A stretch of DNA of 64,000 bases from Alphaproteobacteria bacterium (GTDB lineage Bacteria; Pseudomonadota; Alphaproteobacteria; Caulobacterales; Maricaulaceae): NCBI GenBank assembly GCA_024742735.1, contig JANSXV010000002.1, positions 62,001 through 126,000 on the forward strand, in the 5' to 3' direction. This document shows positions 27,363 to 36,095 of this stretch, one piece after another. The notes beneath the pieces are model-generated. The model was given only the letters and a program-made list of their open reading frames with translations. It searched no databases and was not told the origin of the DNA. The translations under genes and the position numbers were made by a program. Position 1 is the first letter of the stretch, and each line of letters begins with the position of its first letter.

Positions 27363-28781
27363 ATGACGCTTCTTTGCGCCGTCAATGACGGAAACGACTA
27401 TGCCGTGAAAGATCTCTCGCTGGCCAAGTGGGGCCGCATCGAGATCGAAATGGCCGAGATCGAAATGCCGGGCCTCATGGCTCTGCGCGAGGAATACAAG
27501 GGCAAGAAGCCTCTGGCCGGCGCCCGCATCGCCGGCTCGCTTCACATGACGATCCAGACCGCGGTCCTGATCGAGACGCTGGTGGAGCTCGGCGCGGAAG
27601 TGCGCTGGGCCTCGTGCAACATCTTCTCCACCCAGGACCAGGCCGCTGCGGCCATCGCCGAGCGCAAGATCCCGGTTTTCGCCTACAAGGGCGAAACCCT
27701 GCGCGAGTACTGGGAGTACGCAGACGCCATCTTCCATTGGCCGAACGGCGAAACCGCCAACATGATCCTGGACGATGGCGGCGACGCCACCATGTATCTC
27801 CAGCTCGGTGAGAAGGCCGAGGCCGATCCCTCCATCCTCGGCGAGCCGAAGTCGGAGGAGGAGAAATTCCTCCAGGAAGTCATCAAGCGCCGCATGGAGG
27901 CGAGCCCTGGCTGGTTCAAGAAGGCCAAGGCGAACATTAAAGGTGTTTCAGAAGAAACCACCACCGGCGTCATGCGCCTGTACCAGATGGCCAAGCGCGG
28001 CGAGCTCGCCTTCCCGGCCATCAACGTCAATGACTCCGTGACCAAGTCGAAATTCGACAACCGCTATGGCTGCCGGGAAAGCCTGGTTGACGCCATCCGG
28101 CGCGGCACTGACGTCATGATGAGCGGCAAGACCGCGGTCGTGTGCGGCTATGGCGATGTGGGCAAAGGCTCGGCGGAATCGCTCGCCCAGGCCGGCTGCC
28201 GCGTCTCTGTGACCGAGATCGACCCGATCTGCGCGCTTCAGGCCTGCATGGACGGCTTTGCGGTCGTGCGCCTTGAGGACGTGATCGAGGATGTGGACAT
28301 CGTCGTGACCGCCACGGGCAACAAGGACGTGGTGACCGTCGACCATATGCGCGCCATGAAGAACATGGCGATCGTGTGCAATATCGGCCACTTCGACAAC
28401 GAGATTCAGGTCGAAGCCCTGAAGAACTTCCAGTGGACCAATGTGAAGCCGCAGGTCGATCTGGTCGAATTCCCCACGGGCAACAAGATCATCCTGTTGT
28501 CCGAAGGCCGCCTGGTGAATCTGGGCAACGCCAACGGCCACCCGTCCTTTGTGATGAGCTCGTCCTTCACCAACCAGGTGCTGGCCCAGATCGAGCTGTG
28601 GACGCGCGGCGACCAGTACGACAACCAGGTCTACATCCTGCCCAAGCACCTCGATGAAAAGGTCGCGGCCCTGCACCTGGACAAGCTGGGCGCCAAGCTC
28701 ACGCAGCTGTCGACCGAGCAGGCCGACTATATCGGCGTGGAGCAGAGCGGTCCCTACAAGGCGGAGCACTACCGCTACTAG
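27363..28781 (+). CDS. ahcY: adenosylhomocysteinase
   Basis: This NAD-dependent enzyme hydrolyses S-adenosylhomocysteine to adenosine and homocysteine, closing the SAM cycle. At 472 residues it is the bacterial length. Landmarks are [33 protein letters not shown], the NAD-binding [42 protein letters not shown], and the C-terminal YKAEHYRY that closes the NAD site of the neighbouring subunit. The start is MTLLCAVND. No SAH riboswitch is visible in the 180-bp leader. A strong terminator follows. Confidence 0.97.
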   Translation: MTLLCAVNDGNDYAVKDLSLAKWGRIEIEMAEIEMPGLMALREEYKGKKPLAGARIAGSLHMTIQTAVLIETLVELGAEVRWASCNIFSTQDQAAAAIAERKIPVFAYKGETLREYWEYADAIFHWPNGETANMILDDGGDATMYLQLGEKAEADPSILGEPKSEEEKFLQEVIKRRMEASPGWFKKAKANIKGVSEETTTGVMRLYQMAKRGELAFPAINVNDSVTKSKFDNRYGCRESLVDAIRRGTDVMMSGKTAVVCGYGDVGKGSAESLAQAGCRVSVTEIDPICALQACMDGFAVVRLEDVIEDVDIVVTATGNKDVVTVDHMRAMKNMAIVCNIGHFDNEIQVEALKNFQWTNVKPQVDLVEFPTGNKIILLSEGRLVNLGNANGHPSFVMSSSFTNQVLAQIELWTRGDQYDNQVYILPKHLDEKVAALHLDKLGAKLTQLSTEQADYIGVEQSGPYKAEHYRY

Positions 28782-28868
28782 GAGCCTGACCAGGCGGAGC
28801 GGCGACCGAGTCGCCGGTTCGGCCACGCGACTACTGCTTAGGATTCTATCCTGCGCCGAAACGAAACG

Positions 28869-28903
28869 CCCCCGCCGGAGCCGCTCCGGCGGGGGTTTCT
28901 TTG
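28869..28903 (+). terminator. rho-independent terminator of ahcY
   Basis: CCCCCGCCGGAG, a CCG loop, then CTCCGGCGGGGG form a perfect 12-bp stem followed by TTTCTTTGG. It lies about 90 bp after the ahcY stop. Confidence 0.92.
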
Positions 28904-29195
28904 GTGCCTCGCCGAGTGGCTAGCGGCGAAGTTGCCCATGGGAAAAGGGGCTCTGCTCGCTCGCCTTTGTCTGCCGCGTCCATCTCAGTGGCGGATGTGT
29001 GAGCGGCGAACCGGGCGCCGTTCGATCCTACCTTACTCGCTCATCACCCGATGGTGGTGGAGGCGCCTGTAAGCACATGCTGATTTATCGCGGGCAGCCG
29101 GCTGCAGGTTGCTGATGCAGGAAGGATTGCAGGACGCCGCTATGCGGGCTCGTGTGGTCCGATTGCGGTTCCTGCGAGAAGCTGGCCAGAGCGAA
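28904..29195. other. intergenic stretch without a gene I can support
   Basis: Together with the ahcY 3' UTR this leaves about 410 bp without a gene. It contains small stop-interrupted frames only. The segment CGCCGAGTGGCTAGCGGCG just after the terminator resembles a tRNA D-arm, but no matching acceptor and T arms follow. Confidence 0.6.
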
Positions 29196-29633
29196 CTAGC
29201 CGGTCGCGAAATTGAACTGGGTAATGCAGCCTGTTGCGTAAGTGGACGTCGCTCCAGGCGTGAAGCGCCAATCCGCCACGGCGTCGGCTGCAGCCCTGAT
29301 CGCGCTTCGTGTCGCCGCGTGCTCAAGATACCGCTCCGGCTCCACATATCGGATGTTGGCGGTCGTGCCCTGTTCGGAGATGTCGTAGCTCAGGATGAAG
29401 CGTCGCTCATCTTGATCGACCTGGGCGAGCCGCAGGAAGGCGAAGAGTTCGGACGGGTAGCGCGGACTTCGACGGTCAAGGGGCGTCCAGCCCGCCTGAT
29501 AGCAGGGCGACGTCTGCACAGGGGGCTCGGCCGGGTTCATAACTCCGCCCCACTCGACCCAGTTCCCTGCGCTCCCTGTGCACGCCGCAAGCGACAGCGC
29601 GCACGCTGAAACCAGGACCAACAATCTTTTCAT
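29196..29633 (-). CDS. small lipoprotein with TonB-C-like domain
   Basis: This 145-residue protein starts MKRLLVLVSACALSLAACTG, a signal peptide with lipobox LAAC. The C-terminal half (YPSELFAFLRLA, FILSYDISEQGTTANIRYVEP, then ADAVADWRFTPG and CITQFNF) follows the TonB C-terminal pattern of a short strand, a helix with A...A..WRF.P, and a last strand. It lacks the Pro-rich linker and membrane helix of TonB. It diverges from a second lipoprotein of the same kind, 118 bp away. The frame is open far upstream, but only this start gives a secretion signal. Confidence 0.72.
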   Translation of the reverse strand: MKRLLVLVSACALSLAACTGSAGNWVEWGGVMNPAEPPVQTSPCYQAGWTPLDRRSPRYPSELFAFLRLAQVDQDERRFILSYDISEQGTTANIRYVEPERYLEHAATRSAIRAAADAVADWRFTPGATSTYATGCITQFNFATG

Positions 29634-29751
29634 GAAGCCGACCACCACTACCATTAAAACGGGATTTTTATGCACGCGATCCACGTTCCCCGACCGCGTC
29701 ATGCCTGTCAACGGCCTTGCCAGACGCCAGCCGGATCCGTTTAGTCGCGCC

Positions 29752-30186
29752 ATGCGATCAATTCTATTCGCCCTCGCCCTCCTCCTCACCGCCTGCGTGA
29801 ATCCGTCGGAGCTTCCCGGAGTCGCGGATCCGCGGGACCGGCCTTTCATTCCAACCTCGGACATGCCGGTGCCGCCCAATGTGGGCCGGGCCGCGGACAG
29901 TGCGGGCTGTTCCGGTGAGCCGGTGGCGGCGGTGTCGGCGGAGTTGCCGGATTATCCGGCCAGAGGCTGGGACCGGGGTCTGCAGGGCTGGTCCATCGTC
30001 CAGTTCGACGTGGCGCCGTCCGGGGAGACCGCCAATATCGAGATCGCCCGCGGCGTGCCTGGCGGCAGCTTTGACCGCGAAGCACGGCGCGCTGTGGCTG
30101 ACTGGCGCTTCGAGGCGTCCGAGCGCGGCCTCTCGGGATGCGTGGTGCTGTTTGAGTTCACGCAAGGGCTCGTGCGGATCAGGTAG
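29752..30186 (+). CDS. small lipoprotein with TonB-C-like domain
   Basis: This 144-residue partner of the divergent gene starts MRSILFALALLLTACVN with lipobox LTAC. The mature part has LPDYPARGWDRGLQGWSIVQFDV, SGETANIEIARGVPGGSFDREARRAVADWRFEAS and CVVLFEF, a closer match to the TonB C-terminal fold than its neighbour. Both carry a Cys in the first part of the domain and one in the last strand, which could form a disulfide in the periplasm. They are probably an ancient duplication. Target and role are unknown. Confidence 0.75.
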   Translation: MRSILFALALLLTACVNPSELPGVADPRDRPFIPTSDMPVPPNVGRAADSAGCSGEPVAAVSAELPDYPARGWDRGLQGWSIVQFDVAPSGETANIEIARGVPGGSFDREARRAVADWRFEASERGLSGCVVLFEFTQGLVRIR

Positions 30187-30346
30187 CGCCGATTCTCCCC
30201 CGGCGCCGCTCCGCCGGTGCATGATCGCACGCGTCCTTCACCCTCATTCCCGGTCGCGAACGGATTCACCTTCCGGTAAGATGTGATTCGTCCGTGTGCG
30301 CTGGTCTGGGTCCAGCGCGCGCGCAGCGGCGGGGAAGACGCACGTT

Positions 30347-32815
30347 ATGGAGGCAGGCGCGCCGGTCCAGCTGGCCACGCTCATCGTCACAGGCGGAGCG
30401 GTCGCATTCGCCCTGTCGGCAGCGGTCTGGGCGCACCGCCTGACCGCCGGCGCGCGCACGGCGAGACGCGCCTGGCGCAAGCGGATCGCCGGTCTTGAGG
30501 ACCGCGCCGCCCGGGCTGAAAGCCTGTTCGCCGCCCATCCCGGCCTCGTCATGGTCTGGGAGACCCCGCCCGACGCCGACGGCTCGTCCTGGACGCCGCC
30601 CGCCCTGCATGGCAGCCCGGCCGCACTCGCGGCCATGTTCGCCTTTGCCGAGCTGGGCGAGCGCAAGGGCTCTGATCCCGGCGCCCAGATCCTGGAAGAG
30701 CTGGCCGACTTCGAGGCGCGTTCGGCCTCGGGCGACGCCACGACGCTGCGCCAGCGGCTCAACGCCCTCATCACGGAAGGCAAACCGTTCTCCCTGACCA
30801 TCACAGGGCCGTCCGGCCGCGTCATCGAAGCCGACGGCCGCCCCGCCGGGCGCCAGCTCGTGGTCTGGCTGACCGACGCGACCATCAAGGGAATGGAAGA
30901 AGCCGGCGCTCGGGGGCGCGTGGAGGAGGCCCGTCAGGCGGTCGGAGAAGACCCGCTGGCTTTCTTCGACATGCTGGGCAAAAGCCCCGCGCCGGCCTGG
31001 CGGATGAACGCCTCGGGCAGGCTGGTCTGGGTCAACGCCGCCTACGCCGCAGCGGTCGAGGCGGCTGGTGTTGACGATGTGCTCGAGCGCCAGCTGATGC
31101 TGGAGGCGGGACTGGCTGACCAGGCGCGCGAAGCCTTGAACGCCGGGGAAACCCGGTCGGTTGCGCGCGGCGCCGTCATCGGCGGAGAGCGCCGGATGTT
31201 GCGCTTCGTGGTCTATCCGGTCAACGGCGGCGCGGCCGGCTTCGCGCTGGACGTCACCGAGGGCGAAGAGAGCAAGGCGGCTTTGAAACGCTTCCGCCAG
31301 GCCCATGACGAGACGCTCAACCACATGGCAGAGGCCGTGGCGATCTTCGACCGGTCCAAGCGGCTGGTTTTCTACAATCGCGCCTTCTCAACCCTGTTCG
31401 GCATCGAGGAGGCCTTCCTCAATGAGCGGCCCGCCCACGGCGCGTTGCTGGACCGGCTGCGGGAAAAGCGCCGCCTGCCTGAGCAGGAGGACTATTCCAA
31501 ATGGCGCGAGGCCGAGCTCGCCCGCTATGAGGCCGAGCCGGACGCGGACAATCCCGATGAGCTGTGGCCCCTGCCGGACGGCCGGGTGTTTCGGGTGGCG
31601 CGCCAGCGTCACCCGCTGGGCGGCGTGCTGTTGATCTTTGAGGACATGACCGATCAGCTGGCTCTGCAGGCGCGCTACAACACGCTGATCAAGGTCCAGC
31701 GCGCTACGCTGGACAAGCTGCATGAGGCCGTCGCCGTATTCGGCTCGGACGGCCGGCTGAAACTGCGCAACGCCGCGTTCGAGACCCTTTGGGCGCTTGA
31801 TCCGGAACTGCTGGATAACGCCGCCTTCGACGAGGTCGCCGGCGCCTGCCAGGCCCTGCACGCCGACGAGGAAGGCTGGTCGGAGCTGAAGGCCCGGATC
31901 ACGGATCCAGGCCCCGATGCGCGCCAGCCGGTCACCGGCGAGATCCGCCGCCAGGACGGCAAGGTGCTGACCTTCCTGACCCGGCCGCTGCCCGACGGCG
32001 CGACGCTCATCGCCTGGGACGACATCACCGACAGCCGCCGAATCGAGGCGGCCCTGCGCGACCGGGCCGAGGCGCTGGAAGCGTCTGAACGCATCAAGAC
32101 CGAGTTCGTGGAGCATGTGAGCTATCAGCTGCGCACGCCGCTCACCACGATCCATGGCTATGCCGACCTTCTTTCCGGCGGTTTCGCCGGCGCGCTGACC
32201 GAGCGCCAGGCCGAGCATATGAGCGCGATCCAGTCGGCCTCAGGCCAGCTGGGCAAGCTGATCGATGATATCCTGGACATCGCCGCCATCGACGCTGGGC
32301 AGCTGGAACTGGAGCTGGGCGATGTGCGCCTGCCTGAACTGGTCGAAGCCTCGACCAGCCTGATCGCCTCGCGCGCCGAGCATGGCGGAGTGAAGCTGTC
32401 GGTCCAGGTCGAGGACGACCTGCCCACCGTGCGCGCCGACGGCAAGCGGCTGAAACAGGTGCTGTACAACCTCCTGACCAATGCGCTCGACCATGTCAGC
32501 CCCGGTGGAACCATCGAGGCCGGCGCCCGGGTCGAGGACGGCGAGGTCACGCTCTGGGTGGCCGACGATGGTGTCGGCATCGCGCCGGACCGTCAGGCGA
32601 AGATCTTCGAGCGCTTCGAGCGCGGCGAAGGCGGCGGCGCCGGGCTGGGCCTGGCGCTTGTCAATGACATCGTGCGCCTGCATGGCGGCTGGGTGGCGCT
32701 GGAAAGCGCGCCCGACGAAGGCGCCCGGGTCAGCTGCCACCTCCCGGTCCAGGCCGCCGGAGACCACGCTGCGCCAGAGCTGACCCTGCCCCAGCGCGGC
32801 AGCGCGGCGGAGTAG
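30347..32815 (+). CDS. divL: DivL-type PAS sensor kinase with Tyr at the phospho-acceptor site
   Basis: This 822-residue protein has an N-terminal membrane segment (TLIVTGGAVAFALSAAVWAH), several PAS-like modules between residues 160 and 560 (for example ETLNHMAEAVAIFDRSKRLVFYN and TLDKLHEAVAVFGSDGRLKLRN), a DHp helix and a complete HATPase domain (LLTNALDHV, VADDGVGIAP, GAGLGLALVNDIVRLHGGW). The DHp motif reads FVEHVSYQLRTPLTTIHGY: Tyr593 replaces the usual His. That substitution is the hallmark of Caulobacter DivL, which tunes CckA and so CtrA activity through DivK. The start MEAGAPVQ was chosen for lack of coding character upstream. Confidence 0.92.
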   Translation: MEAGAPVQLATLIVTGGAVAFALSAAVWAHRLTAGARTARRAWRKRIAGLEDRAARAESLFAAHPGLVMVWETPPDADGSSWTPPALHGSPAALAAMFAFAELGERKGSDPGAQILEELADFEARSASGDATTLRQRLNALITEGKPFSLTITGPSGRVIEADGRPAGRQLVVWLTDATIKGMEEAGARGRVEEARQAVGEDPLAFFDMLGKSPAPAWRMNASGRLVWVNAAYAAAVEAAGVDDVLERQLMLEAGLADQAREALNAGETRSVARGAVIGGERRMLRFVVYPVNGGAAGFALDVTEGEESKAALKRFRQAHDETLNHMAEAVAIFDRSKRLVFYNRAFSTLFGIEEAFLNERPAHGALLDRLREKRRLPEQEDYSKWREAELARYEAEPDADNPDELWPLPDGRVFRVARQRHPLGGVLLIFEDMTDQLALQARYNTLIKVQRATLDKLHEAVAVFGSDGRLKLRNAAFETLWALDPELLDNAAFDEVAGACQALHADEEGWSELKARITDPGPDARQPVTGEIRRQDGKVLTFLTRPLPDGATLIAWDDITDSRRIEAALRDRAEALEASERIKTEFVEHVSYQLRTPLTTIHGYADLLSGGFAGALTERQAEHMSAIQSASGQLGKLIDDILDIAAIDAGQLELELGDVRLPELVEASTSLIASRAEHGGVKLSVQVEDDLPTVRADGKRLKQVLYNLLTNALDHVSPGGTIEAGARVEDGEVTLWVADDGVGIAPDRQAKIFERFERGEGGGAGLGLALVNDIVRLHGGWVALESAPDEGARVSCHLPVQAAGDHAAPELTLPQRGSAAE

Positions 32816-32944
32816 GAGGTCCGCGCCTTCCCCGGGCTTCCGGCCGGACGCCCTCTCAAGGACTGCGTTAGGAGTGCTCAGGACGGCGGCCATGGTTTGG
32901 ATTTCGAGATCTTCTTCGACTGCGGGCCGGCGGACCGGGCCTGT

Positions 32945-33349
32945 ATGACCGGGCAAGACGCTCGGCGCCGCGCCGTGCTGTCCCGCAGGGAGGGGCGCCT
33001 GGCGACCATCGCCGCCGGTGCGGTGATCGTGGTCATCGCCAGCATCCCGGGCCCCTCCGGGGCGCCCAGCCTGTTCGGCTGGGACAAGCTGGACCACCTG
33101 TCGGCGTTCGCGGCGCTGGCCTTGCTGGCCCGGGCGGGCTGGCCGTCGGCGCCGCGCTGGATCACGGCCGGCGCCCTGTTCGCCTACGGGATCGGCATCG
33201 AGCTTCTGCAGGGCTCGCCGCTGGTGAACCGCACGGCGTCTGCGTCCGATCTCGCCGCGAACGCGGTCGGGATTGTGATCGGTCTTGCGCTGGCGCTGTG
33301 GCTCGGGCGTGTCGCGCGGACAATCCGCTGGCTGCCGCTGCGCCGGTGA
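32945..33349 (+). CDS. VanZ-like small membrane protein
   Basis: This 134-residue protein has about four hydrophobic segments and the VanZ-like pattern: an Arg/Lys-rich N-terminus, a DKLDHLSAFAALALLAR motif in helix 2, then YGIGIELLQG and DLAANAVGIVIGLALALWL. Its biochemical role is unknown; the founding member confers low-level teicoplanin resistance. The ATG at 32945 was chosen; a TTG at 32897 would add 16 residues. It overlaps the next gene at GTGA. Confidence 0.75.
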   Translation: MTGQDARRRAVLSRREGRLATIAAGAVIVVIASIPGPSGAPSLFGWDKLDHLSAFAALALLARAGWPSAPRWITAGALFAYGIGIELLQGSPLVNRTASASDLAANAVGIVIGLALALWLGRVARTIRWLPLRR

Positions 33350-34167
33350 TCGCGCCGCCGTTGATTCCAGCGCGCACGCCGCCCCACGCCCCGTTCCGCG
33401 CCGGCGCGCCGCGCTTTGTCCCGGCCCTGAAGCCGATCGCGCCGGCGGATTGGCTGGCGCCTGACACCGAGGCCCATGTGCTGGACTGGAAGCGGGCGAT
33501 GCTAGACCGCCCGGACCTGGTCCATCGCGCTGAGCCCGGGTCTGAGGCGGCGGCGCACGAGGCGGCGGATCTTGTCGGCCGCGCCCTCGGCGCCCCGGTC
33601 GCAGGCGATCTCATCAAGGCCTCCCGGCTGGTCAGCGACGATCTGGTCATCATGACGCCCGGAGCCGCAGGCTGGACCTGTGCGGCTCTGACTCTGACCG
33701 CGCCGACTTTCTTTGCGATCGAGGATGTGATCGGCCGCAATATCGCCGCGCTCCATGGTCCGGTGCCGGATGCGGCGCGCCTGTCAACGCGGATCGAACG
33801 TGTGTTCGAGGGGTTGCAGCCCGGTACGGTGCTGGAGCGGTTCAACTGGACGCTCCAGGCGGGAGCGGACCGCTTCACGCCGGACGCTGCGCCGTTGCGC
33901 GCGCGTGCGCTCCGCGCTGATCGGGAGGCGTGGCGGGCGCTGCTTCACCTGCGGGTGGAGCGCCAGACGATTGTGAAGCTGAGAGAGACCGGCGCCGTCC
34001 TGTTCACGATCCGGGTCTGCCTCGATCCAGTCGCGGCTCTGCAGCATGAGGACCGGGCGTCGCTGGCCGCCGCCTGGCGGACCCTCGGTCCGGAGGGCCG
34101 CGCCTATAAGGGCTGGGCGGACTATGAGGGGTTAGCGGCGGCCGCGTTCAAGGCCTGGGGCGTCTGA
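33346..34167 (+). CDS. DUF3445 / heme-dependent N-demethylase alpha-like protein
   Basis: This 273-residue protein carries the DUF3445 landmarks: a Pro-rich N-terminus with WL..D..., a central segment ending AALHGPVPDAARL, NWTLQ, and the diagnostic LRVERQTIVKLRETGAVLFTIR near residue 215. Characterised relatives are heme-dependent oxidative N-demethylase alpha subunits; other subunits are not nearby, so activity is inferred from family only. The GTG start overlaps the stop of the VanZ-like gene (GTGA), implying translational coupling. Confidence 0.8.
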   Translation: MIAPPLIPARTPPHAPFRAGAPRFVPALKPIAPADWLAPDTEAHVLDWKRAMLDRPDLVHRAEPGSEAAAHEAADLVGRALGAPVAGDLIKASRLVSDDLVIMTPGAAGWTCAALTLTAPTFFAIEDVIGRNIAALHGPVPDAARLSTRIERVFEGLQPGTVLERFNWTLQAGADRFTPDAAPLRARALRADREAWRALLHLRVERQTIVKLRETGAVLFTIRVCLDPVAALQHEDRASLAAAWRTLGPEGRAYKGWADYEGLAAAAFKAWGV

Positions 34168-34189
34168 CGCGCCGCCGCCGGTCGGCGCT

Positions 34190-34801
34190 TCACAGCACTT
34201 CGAGGGTCACAAGCTTGCACTTGTGCACGTGGTAGTCTTCCTCGGAGATGGACTTCACCCTGGCCCGGCCGTCGGCCTCGAGCGCCCGGAAATGATCTTC
34301 ATACCCGTCCGGCCACACGTCTTCATGGACCGTGGCGACGATCGGTCCGCCCGGCTTGGTGACGCGGATCAGCTCGTTGAACCCCTTCGGACCGACATGG
34401 GCGTGGGTGAAGGTGCCCACGCACACGACCGCATCATAGGCGTCAGTCTCGTAGGACAGGGGCTTGGTCATGTCCTCGACCTGGAGCTCGCGATAGGGGC
34501 CCTTCTTGCGCGCCTCGCCCAGCATGTCCGGCGAAATGTCCATGCCGTCGATCGTCTTGAATCCGAGCTCGGCCAGCTCGACGCCGGCCAGACCCGTGCC
34601 GCAACCGGCGTCCAGGATCCTCGCGTCCGGCCCGACCAGCGCGGCGAGGCGCTTGGCGGAGATCTTGGGGCCGACATAGTTCATACCGCCGACCGTGTCC
34701 TGGTCATAGGTCTTGGCCCAGTCTTTGTATGCATCTACGCATTCTTCAGGTTTGCCACTGAGATTGTATATTTTATCGAGAACCGGATTCTTGGACTTCA
34801 T
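34190..34801 (-). CDS. class I SAM-dependent methyltransferase, METTL27-like
   Basis: This 203-residue enzyme has the Rossmann SAM motif ARILDAGCGTGLAGVELAELG (about 66-86), DGMDISPDML as motif II, and DAVVCVGTFTHAHVG as motif IV. The N-terminal YKDWAKTYDQD resembles METTL27/Williams-Beuren-type methyltransferases. The substrate is unknown. The 5' end and the region upstream are much AT-richer than the surroundings. The start is MKSKNPVLDK; GTG codons five and four positions earlier are alternatives. Confidence 0.85.
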   Translation of the reverse strand: MKSKNPVLDKIYNLSGKPEECVDAYKDWAKTYDQDTVGGMNYVGPKISAKRLAALVGPDARILDAGCGTGLAGVELAELGFKTIDGMDISPDMLGEARKKGPYRELQVEDMTKPLSYETDAYDAVVCVGTFTHAHVGPKGFNELIRVTKPGGPIVATVHEDVWPDGYEDHFRALEADGRARVKSISEEDYHVHKCKLVTLEVL

Positions 34802-34844
34802 TTGAGTATACACCACTCATCTGCGAAGCATTTTGCGTGTCGGT

Positions 34845-34873
34845 TATATATCCGAAACTCACCAATATGGCAA
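34845..34873 (-). promoter_or_regulatory. predicted sigma70-type promoter for the METTL27-like gene
   Basis: On the minus strand TTGCCA, a 17-bp spacer and TATATA lie in an AT-rich block, placing a start of transcription about 37 bases before the ATG. This is unusually consensus-like for so GC-rich a genome. Confidence 0.55.
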
Positions 34874-34940
34874 AATATCTCACAGAAAATTTGCGGTGAT
34901 TATGGCGAATACTGAATGTCAGCTTCGTGACAAAATACGC

Positions 34941-36095
34941 CTAGCGCGCTGATTCCGCACGCGCCAGCGCCGTCTGCATGTCGTCCCACAGGTCTTCGGC
35001 ATCCTCGAGGCCGGCCGACAGGCGCACCAGCCCGTCGCTCACGCCGGCCTCCGCCCGGGCCTCGGGCGTCATGGCGGCATGGGTCATGGTCGCCGGAATG
35101 GCGGCGAGGCTCTCCGCTCCGCCCAGGGACTGGGCGAGGGTGAACACCTGCAGGTCAGAGACGAAGGCGCGGGCGCCGGGAAGGCCGGTCTTGAGCTCGA
35201 GGCTTAGCAGACAGCCGAATCCGGTCTGTTGGCGCTTGGCGATCTCATGGCCGGGATGGCCCGGCAGGCCTGGATAATCGACACGGGCCACGCGCGGATC
35301 GGCGGCCAGCCGCTCGGCGAGAATCAGGGCGGTCTCGCTCTGGGCCTTCGCCCGCAGGGGCAGCGTGCGCAGACCCCTGAGCGCCAGAAACATATCAAAG
35401 GCGCCCGATGTCGCGCCGGCGGCGTTCGCCCACCAGGCCAATTGTTCGACATGGGCTGGATCGGCCGCGCAGACCGAGCCGCCGACCATGTCGGAATGGC
35501 CGTTCAGGATTTTCGTTATGGAGCTGACCGTCAGATCGGCGCCCAGGGCCAGCGGCGTCTGCTGGGCCGGAGACAGGACCGTGTTGTCCACCGCGCTGAT
35601 GGCGCCGGCGCTGCGGGCCAGTGCGCAGGCGGCCTCCAGATCGGTGATGCGCAGGCGCGGGTTGGACGGGGTCTCCAGGAACACCAGGCCGGCCTGGGCG
35701 CCGATGGCCGCTTCAAGCGCGGTCAGGTCGGAGGCGTCGGCGTAAACGAGATCAAAGCTGCGCTGGGCAGCACGCGCATCCATCAGCCGGCGCGTGCCGC
35801 CATAGCAGTCATGGGCGCAAACAATGCGCGCGCCGTTGGGCAGAAGGTTCAGAACGAGATCGATCGCCGCCATGCCTGAGCTGACCACGACCGCGCCCGA
35901 AGCGCCCTCCAGATCCGCCAGAGCCCGGGCCAGTTCGGCCCGGCCCGGCGCGCCGGTGCGGGCATAGTCGAAGGCGCCCGGCGCGCCGGGATCCTCGCGG
36001 GCGTAGGCGCTGGACACCTCGATGGGCGCGACTACGGCGTTCGAGGCGCCGCAATTGATCCCGGCGCGGGCGGCTTTGGTGCGCAGGCGGGTCAT
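34941..36095 (-). CDS. trans-sulfuration enzyme (cystathionine gamma-synthase / O-acylhomoserine sulfhydrylase type)
   Basis: This 384-residue PLP enzyme of the Cys/Met metabolism family has Lys195 in SSITKILNGHSDMVGG as the PLP lysine, Asp170 in AVDNTVLSP stacking the ring, SSGMAAIDL at the phosphate site, and ETPSNPRLRI. It takes activated homoserine and a sulfur donor toward methionine; cystathionine gamma-synthase and direct sulfhydrylase cannot be separated by eye. Its ATG overlaps the stop of the acyltransferase gene (ATGA), making it the third gene of the operon. Confidence 0.9.
   Translation of the reverse strand: MTRLRTKAARAGINCGASNAVVAPIEVSSAYAREDPGAPGAFDYARTGAPGRAELARALADLEGASGAVVVSSGMAAIDLVLNLLPNGARIVCAHDCYGGTRRLMDARAAQRSFDLVYADASDLTALEAAIGAQAGLVFLETPSNPRLRITDLEAACALARSAGAISAVDNTVLSPAQQTPLALGADLTVSSITKILNGHSDMVGGSVCAADPAHVEQLAWWANAAGATSGAFDMFLALRGLRTLPLRAKAQSETALILAERLAADPRVARVDYPGLPGHPGHEIAKRQQTGFGCLLSLELKTGLPGARAFVSDLQVFTLAQSLGGAESLAAIPATMTHAAMTPEARAEAGVSDGLVRLSAGLEDAEDLWDDMQTALARAESAR

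Noticed and set aside
28905-28990. tRNA-like D-arm CGCCGAGTGGCTAGCGGCG
   Set aside because: No anticodon stem, T arm or matching acceptor stem follows in register.
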